Shown: positions 41,341 to 51,857, counted from the stretch's first letter. The stretch: DNA of 64,000 nucleotides from Streptosporangium lutulentum (GCF_030811455.1 NZ_JAUSQU010000001.1:4464001-4528000); one strand, 5' to 3'. Numbers and translations: made by a program. Notes: generated from the letters alone by a model not told the origin.

Positions 41341-43200
41341 TTGACCGACAGCATTGGCCTTCAGTCCCTGGAACAAGCGCTGACCGCGCTCACCACCAGG
41401 GTCTCCTCCCTGCGCGAGGCCAAATCCGCCTACCCCGCAGACCCCCGATCCACACTTGACGCGGCGCTCGCCGAGCTTGACACCGCCCGCGAGCTGCTGG
41501 AGGCGTCCCTGCGCGAGTTGCGCAAGGCGCCGAAACGGTCCGGCGAGCGGGAGAGCGGGTCACAGCGGGAGCTCAAACTACTACGGCAGGTGTTCCGCAC
41601 CTTCCCGGTTCCCGTCGTGGTGCTGGACGGTTCGGGGGTGGTCCGGCGGATCAGCGCTGAAACCTCCCAGATGCTGGGCAGCCCGGCGGGCTATCTGATC
41701 GGCCGTTCTTTCCCGCTGTTCGTCGACGTCTCCCGGCGGGCGGCGTTCCGCTCGCACCTGACAGCGGTCCAGCAGGGCGGCCAGACCGCGACGTTCCAGA
41801 CCAGGCTGGCCCATCAGGGCCGCGCGCACACGGTCCAGCTGGCCATCACCCGGCTGACGATGCCGGGTGAGCCGCAGGAGATGATCGCGATCATGATCCT
41901 CCCGCTGGAGGCTCAGGTCCAGGGGACGTCCCCCGGACCGGTCGACCGGTCGGACGCCTCGCTGGTCCTCGCCGCCGCGCGGCGGCAGGAGCTGCTGTCC
42001 AGGATGACCCGCCTGCTGCTCGACGAGGAGAGCCTGCGCCAGCCGGTGACCGTCACCAGGGCCGCGCGACTGCTGGCCGCCGAGTCCGCCGACTGGGTGA
42101 TCGCCGACGTGATCCGCGACGACGTGCCCAGGCGGGCCTGCGCGCTCGGCCCGAGCGACAAGCCGGTGACCCAGCTGGTCCGCCTGATCGAGGGAATGAA
42201 CCCGCTGACCGCCCCGGCCATCGCCCACGTGCTGACCGGCGGTTCGGGCGTGGTGCACGAGATGCTGGAGGAGGACACGTTGCTCGGCGAGGTGCCCGGC
42301 GGGCCGCCGCTGCTGCGTGTCATGGGTGCGGCCTCGGTGCTGATCGTGCCGATCGGCGGCGAGAGCGACGTCCTGGGCGCCCTCACGCTGGTACGGCTGC
42401 GCGACCGCGAGCCGTTCTCCCTCGCCGACCTGGGCGTGATGGAGGAGATCGGCATCCATCTCGGGCTCGCCCTGCGCGCCCGGCGCAGCTTCCAGACCCG
42501 GTCCCAGGCCGCCGACGCGCTACGCACCAGCGTGGTGCCCCGGAGCCTGCCGAACATTCCCGGGTTCGAGGCGGCGGCGATCTACCACGCGGGCTCCAGC
42601 CCCGTCGGCGCCGAGTTCTACGACGTCTTCCCCGTCCAGGACGGCTGGGGCTTCGCCCTCGGGGGCGCCGCGGGCAAGGGCGAGGAGGCCGCGTCGGTCA
42701 GCGCCATGGTGCGCAACGGGCTGCGCGTGCTCAGCGTCTGGGAGTCCGATCCGGGTGAGACGCTGCGCAAGCTGAACCAGGCGCTGATCGCCCAGCGCAA
42801 CGGCATGTTCGTGATGGCCGTGGCGGGCTTCGTACGGTCACGCAAGATCAGGCTGGCCAGTGCGGGACACCATCCCGCCGCGCTGCTGCAGCCCGACGGC
42901 GGGGTACGGTTCACCGCCGGGGGCGGCGTGCCGCTGGGCATCGCGCCCGAGGCCGAGATGTTCGACGAGGAGCTCACCCTGACCTCCGGCCAGACGCTGG
43001 TCTTCTACTCCGACGGGCTCGTGGCCTCGCAGAACGAGCTGGGCGAGTCATACGGTGAGAGCCGGTTGGCCGACGTGCTGGCGCGGTGTGTGACGCAGTC
43101 TCCGGCCGCGGTCGTCAAGACCCTGGAGGAGGACCGGCACGAGTTCTCCGGCGGACGGGTGTGGGACGAGATCGTGATACTCGCCCTCCGCGTCGTGTGA
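41341..43200 (+). CDS. PAS-GAF-PP2C signalling protein with a degenerate phosphatase metal site
   Basis: A TTG at 41341 (GAGGA 7 bases upstream) gives 619 residues; a longer frame from 41272 lacks a site. A coiled N-terminus (residues 1-75) leads into a PAS domain (VFRTFPVPVVVLDGSGVVRR), a GAF domain (about 230-395) and a SpoIIE-type PP2C domain (about 405-619). Family motifs GGDWYD and GDVSGKG appear as GAEFYDVFP and LGGAAGKGEEAA, so two metal-binding Asp positions are Glu and Gly. The C-terminal FYSDGLVASQN keeps its Asp. It may be a weak or dead phosphatase acting as a sensor or scaffold in the STAS pathway. Confidence 0.88.
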   Translation: MTDSIGLQSLEQALTALTTRVSSLREAKSAYPADPRSTLDAALAELDTARELLEASLRELRKAPKRSGERESGSQRELKLLRQVFRTFPVPVVVLDGSGVVRRISAETSQMLGSPAGYLIGRSFPLFVDVSRRAAFRSHLTAVQQGGQTATFQTRLAHQGRAHTVQLAITRLTMPGEPQEMIAIMILPLEAQVQGTSPGPVDRSDASLVLAAARRQELLSRMTRLLLDEESLRQPVTVTRAARLLAAESADWVIADVIRDDVPRRACALGPSDKPVTQLVRLIEGMNPLTAPAIAHVLTGGSGVVHEMLEEDTLLGEVPGGPPLLRVMGAASVLIVPIGGESDVLGALTLVRLRDREPFSLADLGVMEEIGIHLGLALRARRSFQTRSQAADALRTSVVPRSLPNIPGFEAAAIYHAGSSPVGAEFYDVFPVQDGWGFALGGAAGKGEEAASVSAMVRNGLRVLSVWESDPGETLRKLNQALIAQRNGMFVMAVAGFVRSRKIRLASAGHHPAALLQPDGGVRFTAGGGVPLGIAPEAEMFDEELTLTSGQTLVFYSDGLVASQNELGESYGESRLADVLARCVTQSPAAVVKTLEEDRHEFSGGRVWDEIVILALRVV

Positions 43201-43541
43201 ATCGGCGTGACGTGGCGGTCCCGCCGGGCTCCGGGTGATCGTCGGCCTGGCCGCCGGGTCCGAGGTCGCCGGAGTCCTCACACGTCCGCCGGCTGATCAA
43301 GATGATCGGCCGGGACACGACGCCCGGCCCGCGCCGGGCGAGAACGACCTGATCCGGCCCCGATCCCGCCGCTCACCGGTTTCCTCCCTGGGGAACCGCG
43401 GCGGGCCCGGCGAAGGGATTCGGATCGTGTAATGGCCGTCCGATCGCCCCGAAATCCGCCGTGACCTGGGCGGACGCGCGGTTCGGTCGCGTGGGCCGAG
43501 GGGCCGGGCCGAGGAGTTCGGGCAGGGCGGGAGGTTTCGAG
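43201..43541. other. Intergenic region upstream of glycosyltransferase gene
   Basis: About 340 bp. No gene is supported. A dyad-rich stretch around 43210-43290 may terminate the PP2C transcript. The SigB-like promoter at 43542 follows. Confidence 0.35.
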
Positions 43542-43568
43542 GTTTGCCTTGGGGCAGGATCCGGGTAT
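43542..43568 (+). promoter_or_regulatory. SigB-type promoter for the glycosyltransferase gene
   Basis: GTTT (43542-43545) and a perfect GGGTAT (43563-43568) are 17 bp apart. This is the second SigB/SigF-like promoter in the window, 91 bp before the GTG at 43659. The sigma gene lies 4 kb away. Confidence 0.6.
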
Positions 43569-43658
43569 GGTTTGAGGCATACAGACGTGTGCCTAAGACG
43601 CAGGCACCCCTGAAGGAATCACAGGCTTTTCATGCCTATCTCCTCCCAGAGGTGTGCC

Positions 43659-44816
43659 GTGAACATTGCATTCGTTTCTTCCGAGGCTCTCTCCTCCTCG
43701 CAGGACCAGTCCGACCTCGCCGCGCAGCGTGCCCACCTTCTGTCCATCGCCCGTGAGCTGGGCCGGGACCACAAGGTGACCATCTACACCCGCAGAAACT
43801 CCGACACGGGCAAGGCCCGGGTTCGTGTGTCCCAGGGGGTCACGCTGGAGCACCTGTCCGCCGGACCCGCCCAGGACCTGCCCGAGGACGGCATGCTGCC
43901 CTACCTGTCCGACCTCGGTGAGCAGCTCATGCGCCGCTGGGGGCAGGACCGCCCCGACGTCATCCACGCGCACTCCTGGACCGGTGGCCTGGCTGCCATC
44001 GCCGGCGCCAACGGCCTCGACGTGCCGTTCACCCAGACCTTCAGCAACGAAAGCCCTCACGACGCCAAGAAGGTTCGGCTGCAGCGCGCGATCGGCCTCC
44101 GGGCCAGCGCGGTCATCGCCGGGTGCGGGGACGAGGAGTCCTCCCTGATCCGGCTGGGCGTGCCGCGCCGTAACATCTCCGTGATCCCCTGCGGCGTCGA
44201 CATCGAGCGCTTCCGGCGCCAGGGACCGGCCGCGGCGCGCGGCACCCGGCCCCGGCTGCTGCACGTGGGGCCGCTGACCCAGGACAAGGGCGTCCACACC
44301 GCGATTCGGGCGCTTGAGGGCATTCCCGACGCCGAACTGCTCATCGCCGGTGGTCCCGCCTCCGCGAACCTGTCGCACGACGCCGACGCGCACCGCATCA
44401 TGCTGCTGGCCAAGGAGATCGGCGTGGATGACCGGGTGACCCTGCTCGGGCACGTCCCGCACGCTTCGGTGGCCAAGCTGATGCGCAGCGCCGACGTGGT
44501 CCTCTCGCTGCCGCGCGAGGCCCCCGCCGGTGTCGTCGCCCTGGAGGCCATGGCCTGCGGTGTGCCGATCATCGCCTCGGCGGTGGGCGCCCACCTCGAC
44601 TCCATCGTGGACGGGGTGACCGGTCTGCTGATCCCGGCCGACCGCCCGGCGCAGGCCTCCCGCCTCACCCGCGAACTGCTCGCCGACCCGACCCGGCGCA
44701 CCGCCCTCGGTTTCGCCGGCGCCGACCGCGCCCGCTCCCGCTACTCGTGGGAGCGGATCAGCCAGGAGCTCGTCCAGGTCTACGAGAACGCCCTCGCCAC
44801 CGCGGTCCAGCACTGA
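43659..44816 (+). CDS. GT4-family glycosyltransferase
   Basis: A GTG at 43659 behind AGAGG places MNIAFVSSEALS at the start, exactly the first strand of the GT-B fold, and gives 385 residues; an ATG at 43632 is less well spaced. The N-terminal acceptor domain holds VIHAHSWTGGLAAIAGA; the C-terminal donor domain has RLLHVGPLTQDKGVHTAIRA and the E(x7)E motif in REAPAGVVALEAMACGVPI with an IIASAVGAHLDSIVDGVTG segment. It transfers a nucleotide-activated sugar to an unknown acceptor. Its SigB-like promoter suggests a stress-induced surface or compatible-solute glycan. Confidence 0.9.
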   Translation: MNIAFVSSEALSSSQDQSDLAAQRAHLLSIARELGRDHKVTIYTRRNSDTGKARVRVSQGVTLEHLSAGPAQDLPEDGMLPYLSDLGEQLMRRWGQDRPDVIHAHSWTGGLAAIAGANGLDVPFTQTFSNESPHDAKKVRLQRAIGLRASAVIAGCGDEESSLIRLGVPRRNISVIPCGVDIERFRRQGPAAARGTRPRLLHVGPLTQDKGVHTAIRALEGIPDAELLIAGGPASANLSHDADAHRIMLLAKEIGVDDRVTLLGHVPHASVAKLMRSADVVLSLPREAPAGVVALEAMACGVPIIASAVGAHLDSIVDGVTGLLIPADRPAQASRLTRELLADPTRRTALGFAGADRARSRYSWERISQELVQVYENALATAVQH

Positions 44817-44856
44817 CCGGCCTGTACCGACCAGGCGCCCTGTACGGATCAGGCAC

Positions 44857-44900
44857 AAGGAGCGGGGTCCCCGTCCACACGGGGACCCCGCTCCTTTTTT
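44857..44900. terminator. Strong rho-independent terminator
   Basis: AAGGAGCGGGGTCCCCGT and ACGGGGACCCCGCTCC form an 18-bp stem with a four-base loop, followed by TTTTTT. It terminates the glycosyltransferase gene and could also serve the convergent PucR gene. Confidence 0.93.
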
Positions 44901-44902
44901 CG

Positions 44903-45001
44903 TGCGGAGGTCACCTCACGGCAGGCGGGCCGCCTTGCGGAGGTCACCTCACGGCAGGCGGGCCGTCGTGCGGAGGTCACCTCACAGCAGGCGGGCCGCC
45001 T
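44903..45001. repeat. Three 33-bp tandem repeats covering the PucR gene 3' end
   Basis: Copies at 44903-44935, 44936-44968 and 44969-45001 begin TGCGGAGGTCACCTCACGGC and differ by one to four bases. The third copy contains the last codons and stop of the minus-strand PucR gene (AARLL and stop at 44982), so the array looks like tandem duplication of that gene's 3' end. Confidence 0.85.
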
Positions 45002-46079
45002 TCAGGCCGAGGTGGATCAGCAGCCGGTCCTCACCGTCGGCGAGATCGCGGCCGATGAGCCGTTCGGCCTTGCCCAGCCGGTAGTAGAGCGTCTGGCGGT
45101 GCATCCCGAGCGCGGCCGCGGTCTCCTGAACGTGGCCCGCTCGGTCGAGGTAGCCCTCCACGGTCCTGGCGAGCTCCGGATCCTCCGCCAGCGCGCCGAT
45201 CTCCCCCGCCAGCTCCCGCAGCTCCGCCTCGGGAAGCCGGACGAGCATCCGGTAGACGCCGAGGTCGGACCAGGTGGCGACGGGCGCGAGCGTGGGCACC
45301 CGGTCAGCCGCCCTGAGCGCCTGCACGGCCTCCCGCCAGCTCCTCCAGGCCTGCGCGGGCCCGGGACGGGCGTCGCCGACCCCGGCGGCCGTGCCGTACA
45401 TGGCCTGGATCCGGCAGGCCAGCTCCCATGCCTGGCCTGCCGGGACCAGCAGCGCGACCAGCGACTGGTCCTGGGTGGTTAGCGCGGAGTCGGCGAGCAC
45501 GCCGCGCGGGAGCGTCCAGAGGGCGGCGACCCGGTCCGGCGAGCTCCGGACGGCGATCGCCGCCACCGGGCCTCGCACGTCCAGCTCCGACAGGGCCCAG
45601 GAGCGCTCCTCGGCGTCGGTCGAGAACAGCTCCCTGAGGTTCCTGCCCAGGTCCTGGCGGCGGTGGACCTCCTGCGCGAGGACCGCGGCCACCCGGGCGA
45701 CCAGGTCGGACACGGAGGCGAGCGCGTCCGCGCCGAGCGTGCCGTCGTCCAGCAGCCACAGGTAGCCGTAGGTCACCTCGTGGTGCCGCAGCGGCACGCA
45801 CACCCGGGCGAGCACCCCGAGGTCGGCGTCGGCGGGGATCCACACGGGACCTCGGGCGGTCGCGATGCCGTACCCCTCGAAGTAGGCCCGCACCTCCGCC
45901 GTCGCGCGGCGGCGGAGGATGGACTCCTGCCGCACCATGTCGATGTCGCCGCTCTGCGCGGCGTAGGCCAGGAGCTGGAACGAGCGGTCTTCCAGGGTGG
46001 CGGAGGCACCGAGCCTGGCGGCGATCTCGTCGACGGTCTCCTGCAACACTCCACCATTGTCATACATATGTACGAACAC
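44982..46079 (-). CDS. PucR/CdaR-family transcriptional regulator, probable regulator of proline catabolism
   Basis: 365 residues if the GTG at 46079 is used; later starts (ATG 46067, GTG 46049) would leave the palindrome at 46061-46074 outside the coding region. The C-terminal PucR helix-turn-helix is read in VEGYLDRAGHVQETAAALGM with HRQTLYYRLGKAERLIGRDL. A GAF-like middle domain and a GGDEF-like fold are suggested by CVPLRHHEVTYGYLWLLDDG. It diverges from the ProDH and PruA genes, like PutR/PruR-type activators of proline use. Confidence 0.9.
   Translation of the reverse strand: MFVHMYDNGGVLQETVDEIAARLGASATLEDRSFQLLAYAAQSGDIDMVRQESILRRRATAEVRAYFEGYGIATARGPVWIPADADLGVLARVCVPLRHHEVTYGYLWLLDDGTLGADALASVSDLVARVAAVLAQEVHRRQDLGRNLRELFSTDAEERSWALSELDVRGPVAAIAVRSSPDRVAALWTLPRGVLADSALTTQDQSLVALLVPAGQAWELACRIQAMYGTAAGVGDARPGPAQAWRSWREAVQALRAADRVPTLAPVATWSDLGVYRMLVRLPEAELRELAGEIGALAEDPELARTVEGYLDRAGHVQETAAALGMHRQTLYYRLGKAERLIGRDLADGEDRLLIHLGLKAARLL
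46061..46074. promoter_or_regulatory. Near-palindrome CATACATATGTACG between PucR and ProDH genes
   Basis: The 14-bp sequence is self-complementary at all but one pair. It lies at the 5' end of the divergent regulator gene and about 70 bp upstream of the ProDH start. It is a plausible PucR-type or promoter -10 region dyad. Confidence 0.45.
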
Positions 46080-46143
46080 TCTTCACGCCGGTCGTGACAG
46101 ATGCACATAATGGAGATCTGAGCTGGGGTTTTAGGGTGGGGAC

Positions 46144-47069
46144 ATGCTCGGTTCCCTTCTTCTCGCCGGATCTCGGTTGCCGCTGGTCCGGCGCACCGTG
46201 TCCGGCGTCCCGCTGACACGCAAGGTCGTCGACCGCTTCGTCGCGGGAGAGACGGCCAAGGACGCGGTCGGAGCCGTCCGCCGTCTGACCGGCACCGGTC
46301 TCTCCGTCACCATCGACCATCTGGGCGAGGAGACGAAGGACGCCGGGGCCGCCGCGCAGACGGCCAGGGCCTACGTCACGCTGCTCGACGCGCTGCGCGA
46401 GCTGGATCTCGGCGACCGCGCCGAGGTGTCGGTGAAGCTCTCGGCGGTCGGCCAGGCGCTCGGGGCGGACGGCGACAAGATCGCCCTGGAGAACGCCCGC
46501 CAGATCGGCGAGGCCGCCCGTTCCGCCGGGGCGACCATGACCCTCGACATGGAGGACCACACCACGGTCGACTCCACGCTGGGCATCCTGGGGGCGCTGC
46601 GCGAGGACTTCCCCTCCACCGGCGTCGCCATCCAGGCCTGCCTGTTCCGCAGCGAGGCCGACTGCCACGACCTGTCGCACGACGCCTCCCGGGTCCGCCT
46701 GGTCAAGGGCGCCTACGCCGAACCCTCGTCGGTGGCCCACCAGAACAAGAACGAGGTCGACAAGGCCTACGTCCGCTGCCTGCGCATCCTCATGGCGGGC
46801 AAGGGCTACCCCATGGTGGGAACGCACGACGACCGGCTGATCTCGATCACCGAGACCCTCGCCGACCGCTTCGGCCGCTCCGTGGGCGACTACGAGTACC
46901 AGATGCTCTACGGCATCCGCACCGACAAGCAGCAGGCCCTGACGGGCGCCGGTCACACGGTGCGCGTCTACATCCCCTACGGCGACGACTGGTACGGCTA
47001 CTTCATGCGCCGCCTCGCCGAGCGTCCGGCGAACATCGCCTTCTTTCTTCGTGCCCTTGGAGGCAAGTG

Positions 47070-47070
<1 letters not shown>
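46144..47070 (+). CDS. Proline dehydrogenase
   Basis: 308 residues, single-domain FAD enzyme of the PutA N-terminal TIM-barrel fold. Landmarks are LSVTIDHLGEETKDAGAAA, SVKLSAVGQALGADGDKIA, MTLDMEDHTTVDSTLGILG, VRLVKGAYAEPSSVAHQNK and YEYQMLYGIRTDKQQALTG. It oxidises L-proline to pyrroline-5-carboxylate and reduces the quinone pool. Its stop overlaps the start of the PruA gene, so the two-step pathway is coupled. Divergent PucR regulator upstream. Confidence 0.94.
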
Positions 47071-48695
<1,625 letters not shown>

Positions 48696-48721
48696 CCTCC
48701 CGCAGGGCAGCCGCCCGGCCT

Positions 48722-48767
48722 CACGGCGAAGCGATGCCCGAGTCTCGAATCGAAGGCTCGGGCATCG
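48722..48767. repeat. Dispersed ~40-bp hairpin repeat, copy 1
   Basis: CACGGCGAAGCGATGCCCGA with TCTCGAATCGAAGGCTCGG. CGATGCCCGAG and CTCGGGCATCG pair over 11 bp (48732-48767). It lies between the convergent ends of pruA and the PIN gene and could act as a terminator. Copies 2 and 3 at 49981 and 52628. Confidence 0.75.
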
Positions 48768-48830
48768 GTGTGGTTCTGTTCGCGGTGCTCTCGGCGACCT
48801 GTCGGATCGCCACCACCTGAGCGTCTCGAA

Positions 48831-49409
48831 TCAAAGCCCTTCGGGTACGGCGGGCAGGCGGTTGCGCGCCCTCCGGGCGAACACGGGCACCCCGGCGCGC
48901 TCCAGCGCATGGGTGATCTCCACTCCGGTCATGGGCGGACGCCGCTTGCCCGCCGCCATCCTGACCAGGGCCGCGACCACCTCGTGAGGGCTCTGCGCCA
49001 GCAGCGAGCACAGATAGGTGTCAGGATCGGTGACGGTCACCTCATAGGGGCTCAAGGTCGCGGCAGGGAAGTCGGCGAGATTCCAGGTGACCAAGGTCTG
49101 GGCTCGGCCGGCAATGGCGGCCGCCATGTGGTGACGATCGTCGAGGTCAGGACCGACCAACCGGTCCAGCAGGTGCTTGTAGTCGTCCTCAGGCACCCGA
49201 GTGTCGGCGAAGAACTCCCGAATTGCCGCGCTGATGCGGGCCGCCGCCGCCGCAGAGCGGTGCTGCTCGCGCACGATGACGCGCTCCCACTCCTCCAGCA
49301 GATGATCGCTCCAGATCACGGTGTGCACCGCGTCCTCGGTCAGAGCGAGCATCAGGTCCATCAGCGAGAACGGGAACAGCACGTTGGTGTCAACGAAGAC
49401 CCGCGCCAT
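48831..49409 (-). CDS. PIN-domain toxin (VapC-like ribonuclease)
   Basis: 192 residues from the ATG at 49409 behind GGGAG; an ATG at 49415 is also possible. The PIN acidic motifs are MARVFVDTNVLFPFSLMD, DLDDRHHMAAAIAGRAQTLV and TWNLADFPAATL. It is longer than VapC (about 130 aa), fitting the subgroup with a C-terminal extension (MTGVEITHALERAGVPVFAR). It would cut RNA. Its start is 18 bp after the antitoxin gene, so this is a toxin-antitoxin pair. Confidence 0.88.
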   Translation of the reverse strand: MARVFVDTNVLFPFSLMDLMLALTEDAVHTVIWSDHLLEEWERVIVREQHRSAAAAARISAAIREFFADTRVPEDDYKHLLDRLVGPDLDDRHHMAAAIAGRAQTLVTWNLADFPAATLSPYEVTVTDPDTYLCSLLAQSPHEVVAALVRMAAGKRRPPMTGVEITHALERAGVPVFARRARNRLPAVPEGL

Positions 49410-49427
49410 CGGCATACTCCCGAGAGA

Positions 49428-49880
49428 TCAGTAGGGCAGATCCGCTTCTTCGACGACATCCATGATCCTGCGACGGCCTTCCGCGCGGTGTTCGCGACGA
49501 GCCTGGAACTCCAGGACATCCGCGAGGCGCACCAGGCGATGACGGCTGTCCGGCAAATACTGAGCGGGGATCTCGCCCTCGTCGAGCAGACGTGCGACGA
49601 AGGGACGCGACAGCCCCAGTAGCTCAGCGGCCTCGTTCGGAGTCAGTCGAGTCTCCACCGGCAGGGCCAGAACGGCGTTGCCCTTCGCGAGGTCGTGCGC
49701 TGCCGCCACCAGGAGGCTCACCAGCGACTGGGGCAGCTCGATGTCAGTACCGTCGGGTCCTCGCAGCACCAGCAACGCCTTCGTGGTGGCCGCAGTCGCC
49801 TCCAGGTGGGCAAGCAGCTTACGGTCACCGCTATCTGCCTCGACACGTGTCGCACTGGCCAGAACGCCGGTACGGGCCAT
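49428..49880 (-). CDS. Antitoxin with helix-turn-helix (excisionase-type) DNA-binding domain
   Basis: 150 residues from the ATG at 49880 behind GGAGG with a 5-base gap. The C-terminal half has an excisionase/MerR-like HTH (LTPNEAAELLGLSRPFVARL and PDSRHRLVRLADVLEFQARR). The N-terminal half (LLAHLEATAATTKALLVLRG) is a separate domain. It precedes the PIN gene and probably neutralises the toxin and represses its operon. Confidence 0.82.
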   Translation of the reverse strand: MARTGVLASATRVEADSGDRKLLAHLEATAATTKALLVLRGPDGTDIELPQSLVSLLVAAAHDLAKGNAVLALPVETRLTPNEAAELLGLSRPFVARLLDEGEIPAQYLPDSRHRLVRLADVLEFQARREHRAEGRRRIMDVVEEADLPY

Positions 49881-50033
49881 GGCCACCTCCACTCAAGAGA
49901 TATCTGAAATAAGTGTAACTCGATGTGACCGGACACTCCACCGCCGGAGCCAGACACACGACATCGTTACACAGCGGATGAACGGCGATGCCCGGGTCTC
50001 GCGTCGAGATCCGGGTGTCGCTCGTCACCGACG
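49881..50033. repeat. Intergenic region with hairpin repeat copy 2
   Basis: At 49981-50020 AACGGCGATGCCCGGGTCTC and following bases are a diverged copy of the 40-bp repeat at 48722. GGGTCTCG and CGAGATCC can pair. It lies at the 3' end of the LLM oxidoreductase gene. The remaining bases hold the antitoxin promoter. Confidence 0.55.
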
Positions 50034-50924
50034 TCAGGTCAGAAGCCGTTCGGCGAGTTCACGCCACTGACGCAGGGGCGGGGTCCGTGGTGTGGCCGTG
50101 ATGACGAAGAGACTCACGTGGTCGGCCCCGGCATCCAGATGCTCCTCGACGCGGTGCGCGACGGCGTCGGCGGGCCCGCGACTCACCAGCGCGTCGACAA
50201 GCCGGTCGTCGAGGGAGTCGAGGGAGTCGACGTCCCCGAACCCCAGGTCCTGCAGCAGCACACGGCGGTTGGGGAGGAGCGCGGCGGCGTAGGAGCGGGC
50301 CAGATCCGCGGTGGCGGAGCGGTCCGGGTCCAGGACGACGAGCTGGGTGACGGCCAGCAGCGCGTCCGGGCCGAGCAGGGCCCTGGCGGTCCTGGTGTGC
50401 TCGACCGGCATGCCCAGCGGGTGCGCCCCCCAGGCCCGCTCGCGGGCGAGGGCGAGCAGATCCGGGCCCAGCGCGGCGAGCACCCGGCGCGGGGTGACCG
50501 GCGACTCGGGCGGTCCGAACGGGGCGGCGTCCATCATGTCGAGGTAGCCGCGCATGGTCTCCAGCCGAGGGCCGAAGCGGTGGCCGCGGACGTCTTCGGC
50601 GAGACTGGGGTGACTCTCCCAGAGCCCGAGCAGGAAGCGCCCGGGGAACGCCTCGTCGAGGGTGCGTTGCGCGGCCGCGGTGCTCACCGCGTCGCGCGCG
50701 TAGATGTCGGCGGCACCGGCGGCCACCACGATCCGCCGGGTGGCCGCCAGCAGGATCCCGGCCTGTGCCATGGCCTCCCGCCCTGCCGTCTCGGGGAACC
50801 AGAGTGTCCCGTACCCGGCGTCCTCGATCGCCGCCGCCGCCTCGCGGAGGACGGCCGCGGGATAGCCGTCGAGGTCTCCCGCCCAGATCCCGATGCGCCC
50901 GAGATCGGGTCCATGGCCGTTCAC
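50034..50924 (-). CDS. LLM-class (F420-type) flavin oxidoreductase
   Basis: 296 residues from a GTG at 50924 that overlaps the NmrA stop (GTGA). The TIM-barrel opening is IGIWAGDLDGYPAAVLREAA, then YGTLWFPETAGREAMAQAGI, GRFLLGLWESHPSLAEDVRG and RVLAALGPDLLALARERAWG. This is the F420-dependent LLM subgroup of actinomycetes (TIGR03620-like). Substrate is unknown. It forms an operon with the NmrA-like gene, divergent from a TetR regulator. Confidence 0.9.
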   Translation of the reverse strand: MNGHGPDLGRIGIWAGDLDGYPAAVLREAAAAIEDAGYGTLWFPETAGREAMAQAGILLAATRRIVVAAGAADIYARDAVSTAAAQRTLDEAFPGRFLLGLWESHPSLAEDVRGHRFGPRLETMRGYLDMMDAAPFGPPESPVTPRRVLAALGPDLLALARERAWGAHPLGMPVEHTRTARALLGPDALLAVTQLVVLDPDRSATADLARSYAAALLPNRRVLLQDLGFGDVDSLDSLDDRLVDALVSRGPADAVAHRVEEHLDAGADHVSLFVITATPRTPPLRQWRELAERLLT

Positions 50925-51832
50925 GCGTCCTGCCGGGCCTCGAAGAAGGCCTGGATCCGGGCGGCGCCGGTCCGCTCCAGCCAGGTGCGCAGGTCCATCA
51001 GACCGGGGTGGATTCGCCGCGCCGCAGCGATGTCGGCCCGCCAGCCGAGCGTGTTGAGCCACTCGTAGGCGAAGGCGAACTCCTCGCCGATCTGCCGGAT
51101 CGTCTCGATCGGGAGCTGCACGTACGGCACGGGCCTCCCGATCGCCGCCCCGATGGCCTCGGCGATCCGCCGTGGGGTCACCTCGTCACCGGCCAGATCG
51201 ATCGCCCTGCCGATCCACTCGTCCGGCCGGGCGAAGGCCAGGGCGGCGAACACGCCGACGTCGTCGACGGCCATGATCTGCTGCGGCACGTCCGGCTCGA
51301 ACGCGGTGGTCACCGTGCCCTCGTGCAGGTGGTAGCCGCCGGTGTAGTTCTCCATGAAGGAGACCGGTCGCAGGATGGTCGCGGGCAGGCCGAGCTCGGC
51401 GATGTGCCGCTCGATCCGCCACTTGCTCACGACGTTGCGCGGCAGTACCTCTTCGTCGTGGCGGCCCGCACCGGCGACGGAGGCGAAGACGAAGTGCCGG
51501 ATACCGGCAGCGCGAGCCGCTTCGGCCACGTTGACGCCCCAGCGGACCTCGTCCTCGGCCGTGAAGTCCGGTGGAGTGCCGGGTGAGCCGACCGTGGGCT
51601 GGACGCCGAACATGCCGTAGGCGCCCTCGGCTGCCGCGACCAGAGAGCCGAGGACCCCCATCTCGGCGCGTACGAGCTCGGCTCCCGCCGCGGCCAGGGC
51701 CTGCGCCGACGCGCCGCCCGGATCGCGGGTCAGCGCCCGCACCCGCCAGCCGCCGGCGAGCAGCCGCGCCGTCACGACCCGTCCCTGCAGCCCGGTCGCG
51801 CCCACCACCACAACTGTCTTCCGCATGTCCAT
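50921..51832 (-). CDS. NmrA-like/atypical SDR NAD(P)-binding protein
   Basis: 303 residues from the ATG at 51832 (GGAGAGG upstream). The N-terminal GATGLQGRVVTARLLAGGWR is the GxxGxxG dinucleotide motif. AAGIRHFVFASVAGAGRHDE, then ILRPVSFMENYTGGYHLHEG and GVFAALAFARPDEW follow the NmrA and ytfG-type pattern. It may be a reductase or a redox sensor. The divergent TetR gene (51936) and the operator region between them suggest joint control of this pair. Confidence 0.9.
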   Translation of the reverse strand: MDMRKTVVVVGATGLQGRVVTARLLAGGWRVRALTRDPGGASAQALAAAGAELVRAEMGVLGSLVAAAEGAYGMFGVQPTVGSPGTPPDFTAEDEVRWGVNVAEAARAAGIRHFVFASVAGAGRHDEEVLPRNVVSKWRIERHIAELGLPATILRPVSFMENYTGGYHLHEGTVTTAFEPDVPQQIMAVDDVGVFAALAFARPDEWIGRAIDLAGDEVTPRRIAEAIGAAIGRPVPYVQLPIETIRQIGEEFAFAYEWLNTLGWRADIAAARRIHPGLMDLRTWLERTGAARIQAFFEARQDA

Positions 51833-51857
51833 ACCTCTCCTGAAACGTGTCACACCC

